Positions 15,154-15,404 of a DNA stretch of 15,404 nucleotides are shown in pieces (positions within the stretch are counted from its first letter, which is position 1; each line of letters starts with the position of its first letter). This DNA is from an uncultured Blautia sp. (GTDB taxonomy: Bacteria; Bacillota; Clostridia; Lachnospirales; Lachnospiraceae). The stretch is from contig USPF01000050.1 of assembly GCA_900556555.1 (NCBI GenBank), positions 1-15,404 of the forward strand, written 5' to 3'. A model generated the notes under the pieces. It was given only the letters and a program-made list of their open reading frames with translations, ran no database searches and was not told where the DNA came from. The position numbers and the translations under genes are program-made.

Positions 15154-15177
15154 TTGTGGCACTCGTTGTGGCACTCG
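15154..15177. repeat. Perfect tandem 12-bp direct repeat TTGTGGCACTCG x2
   Basis: TTGTGGCACTCG occurs twice without spacer (15154-15165 and 15166-15177). A partial copy, AGTGGCAA, follows at 15183-15190. The core GTGGCAC is the reverse complement of GTGCCAC at 13400-13406. Tandem short repeats of this type are typical of arm-type binding sites for phage-like tyrosine integrases, and also of cooperative operators. Confidence 0.7.
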
Positions 15178-15240
15178 ATAGGAGTGGCAATAAGCTCAAG
15201 CCTAATAAAACAAAGGAATTTTTAGGAGGAAATAGAAGAA

Positions 15241-15291
15241 ATGAAACTAGGTATCGTTATTATCCGCCTGATTTCATGTATGTCCGTATAA
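15241..15291 (+). CDS. 16-residue hydrophobic peptide ORF
   Basis: The ORF encodes MKLGIVIIRLISCMSV and is preceded by TTAGGAGGA (AGGAGG at 15224-15229), an almost ideal Shine-Dalgarno, about 11 bases before the ATG, slightly long. The peptide has a short basic start and a hydrophobic core like a leader or signalling peptide. It is about 235 bases downstream of the strong promoter and followed by inverted repeats. It could be a leader peptide for a gene beyond the window, a small secreted or toxic peptide, a decayed gene start, or chance. No family is recognised. Confidence 0.35.
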   Translation: MKLGIVIIRLISCMSV

Positions 15292-15346
15292 GTCGTTAAA
15301 AGCCTTTAAATGCTGATAGCTAGAGCATTTAGCGGATTTCCGACTT
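15290..15346. repeat. Nested inverted repeats, possible recombination core
   Basis: An inner perfect inverted repeat TAAATGCT (15307-15314) / AGCATTTA (15324-15331) surrounds a 9-base spacer, GATAGCTAG. An outer pair AAGTCG (15290-15295) / CGACTT (15341-15346) encloses it. There is no T run, so it is a poor terminator. Two 8-base arms around a short spacer resemble a tyrosine-recombinase core site, and tandem GTGGC repeats lie on both sides. A mini-ORF attenuator hairpin is the main alternative. Confidence 0.45.
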
Positions 15347-15383
15347 GGTTAAAACTCTATATAAATTCATGTAAGTTTTTGAA

Positions 15384-15404
15384 AAATGGCCCACTTTGTG
15401 GCCC
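15384..15404. repeat. Second 12-bp-phased TGGCCC pair at the window end
   Basis: TGGCCC occurs at 15387-15392 and 15399-15404, starting 12 bases apart; the second is within TTGTGGCCC, close to the TTGTGGCAC units at 15154 and 15166. The window stops inside this motif, so further copies may follow. Confidence 0.45.

Larger units (their letters stand above)
14934..15404. other. Signal-rich region with no long gene
   Basis: No convincing long coding region occurs from the HTH stop to the end. The + frames are closed by many stops, and the one - strand frame that stays open (14939-15199) lacks a ribosome site. The stretch holds, in order, a strong promoter, a foldable leader, a near-perfect palindrome, tandem 12-bp repeats, a 16-codon ORF, nested inverted repeats and a second tandem repeat pair. 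This density suggests a regulatory RNA region, a recombination site, or both. Confidence 0.6.

Noticed and set aside
14939..15199. 86-codon open frame on the - strand after the HTH gene
   Set aside because: There is no ribosome site, the composition is Thr/Ile/Phe-rich without a domain, and it runs against the strong + strand promoter and the repeats.
15307..15331. Perfect hairpin as an intrinsic terminator of the mini-ORF
   Set aside because: The stem is AT-rich and is followed by GCGGATTTC, not a T run.
12697..15404. CRISPR array, tRNA or rRNA in the accessory end
   Set aside because: The repeats are 12 bp with no regular spacers, and I found no cloverleaf or rRNA-like segment by eye.

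Overview
The window looks like chromosomal DNA of a Gram-positive Clostridia member, most probably a Lachnospiraceae (Blautia/Ruminococcus-like). The reasons are the gene order, the moderate GC content (about 43% in a core line I counted), strong AGGAG-type ribosome binding sites, a PASTA-domain Ser/Thr kinase, and a DAP-type MurE next to priA. The genus is inferred from style and not proven.

Region 1 (about 57-12661, all + strand) is a housekeeping cluster in nearly the Bacillus subtilis order: murE (5' end missing), priA, def, fmt, rsmB, rlmN, prpC, prkC, rsgA, rpe, thiN. Most junctions overlap by a few bases or are under 30 bp, so murE-prkC reads as one translationally coupled block. The only real gap inside it (10320-10475) holds two hairpins and a good sigma-A promoter that starts a second unit, rsgA-rpe-thiN. 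The genes join replication restart (PriA), N-formyl-methionine addition and removal (Fmt, Def), rRNA modification (RsmB, RlmN), ribosome assembly (RsgA), cell-wall sensing by phosphorylation (PrkC kinase, PrpC phosphatase) and pentose-phosphate/thiamine metabolism (Rpe, ThiN). A bidirectional terminator at 12664-12696 closes this region.

Region 2 (12697-15404) is different: visibly more AT-rich (about 27% GC in one line counted), with no recognisable housekeeping gene. It holds a small three-span membrane protein on the - strand, a divergent 480-residue HTH protein whose large C-terminal part I do not recognise, and then about 470 bp without a long gene. That last stretch is dense in signals: a strong extended -10 promoter, a foldable leader, a 16-codon hydrophobic mini-ORF with a perfect Shine-Dalgarno, nested inverted repeats, and tandem 12-bp-phased repeats of the TTGTGGCAC type. 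Related tandem repeats sit upstream of the HTH gene. This resembles either integrase arm/core sites of a mobile element or operators of the HTH regulator.

The first 59 bases are 71% GC and do not match the MurE N-terminal region expected there, so they look like foreign sequence or an assembly join.
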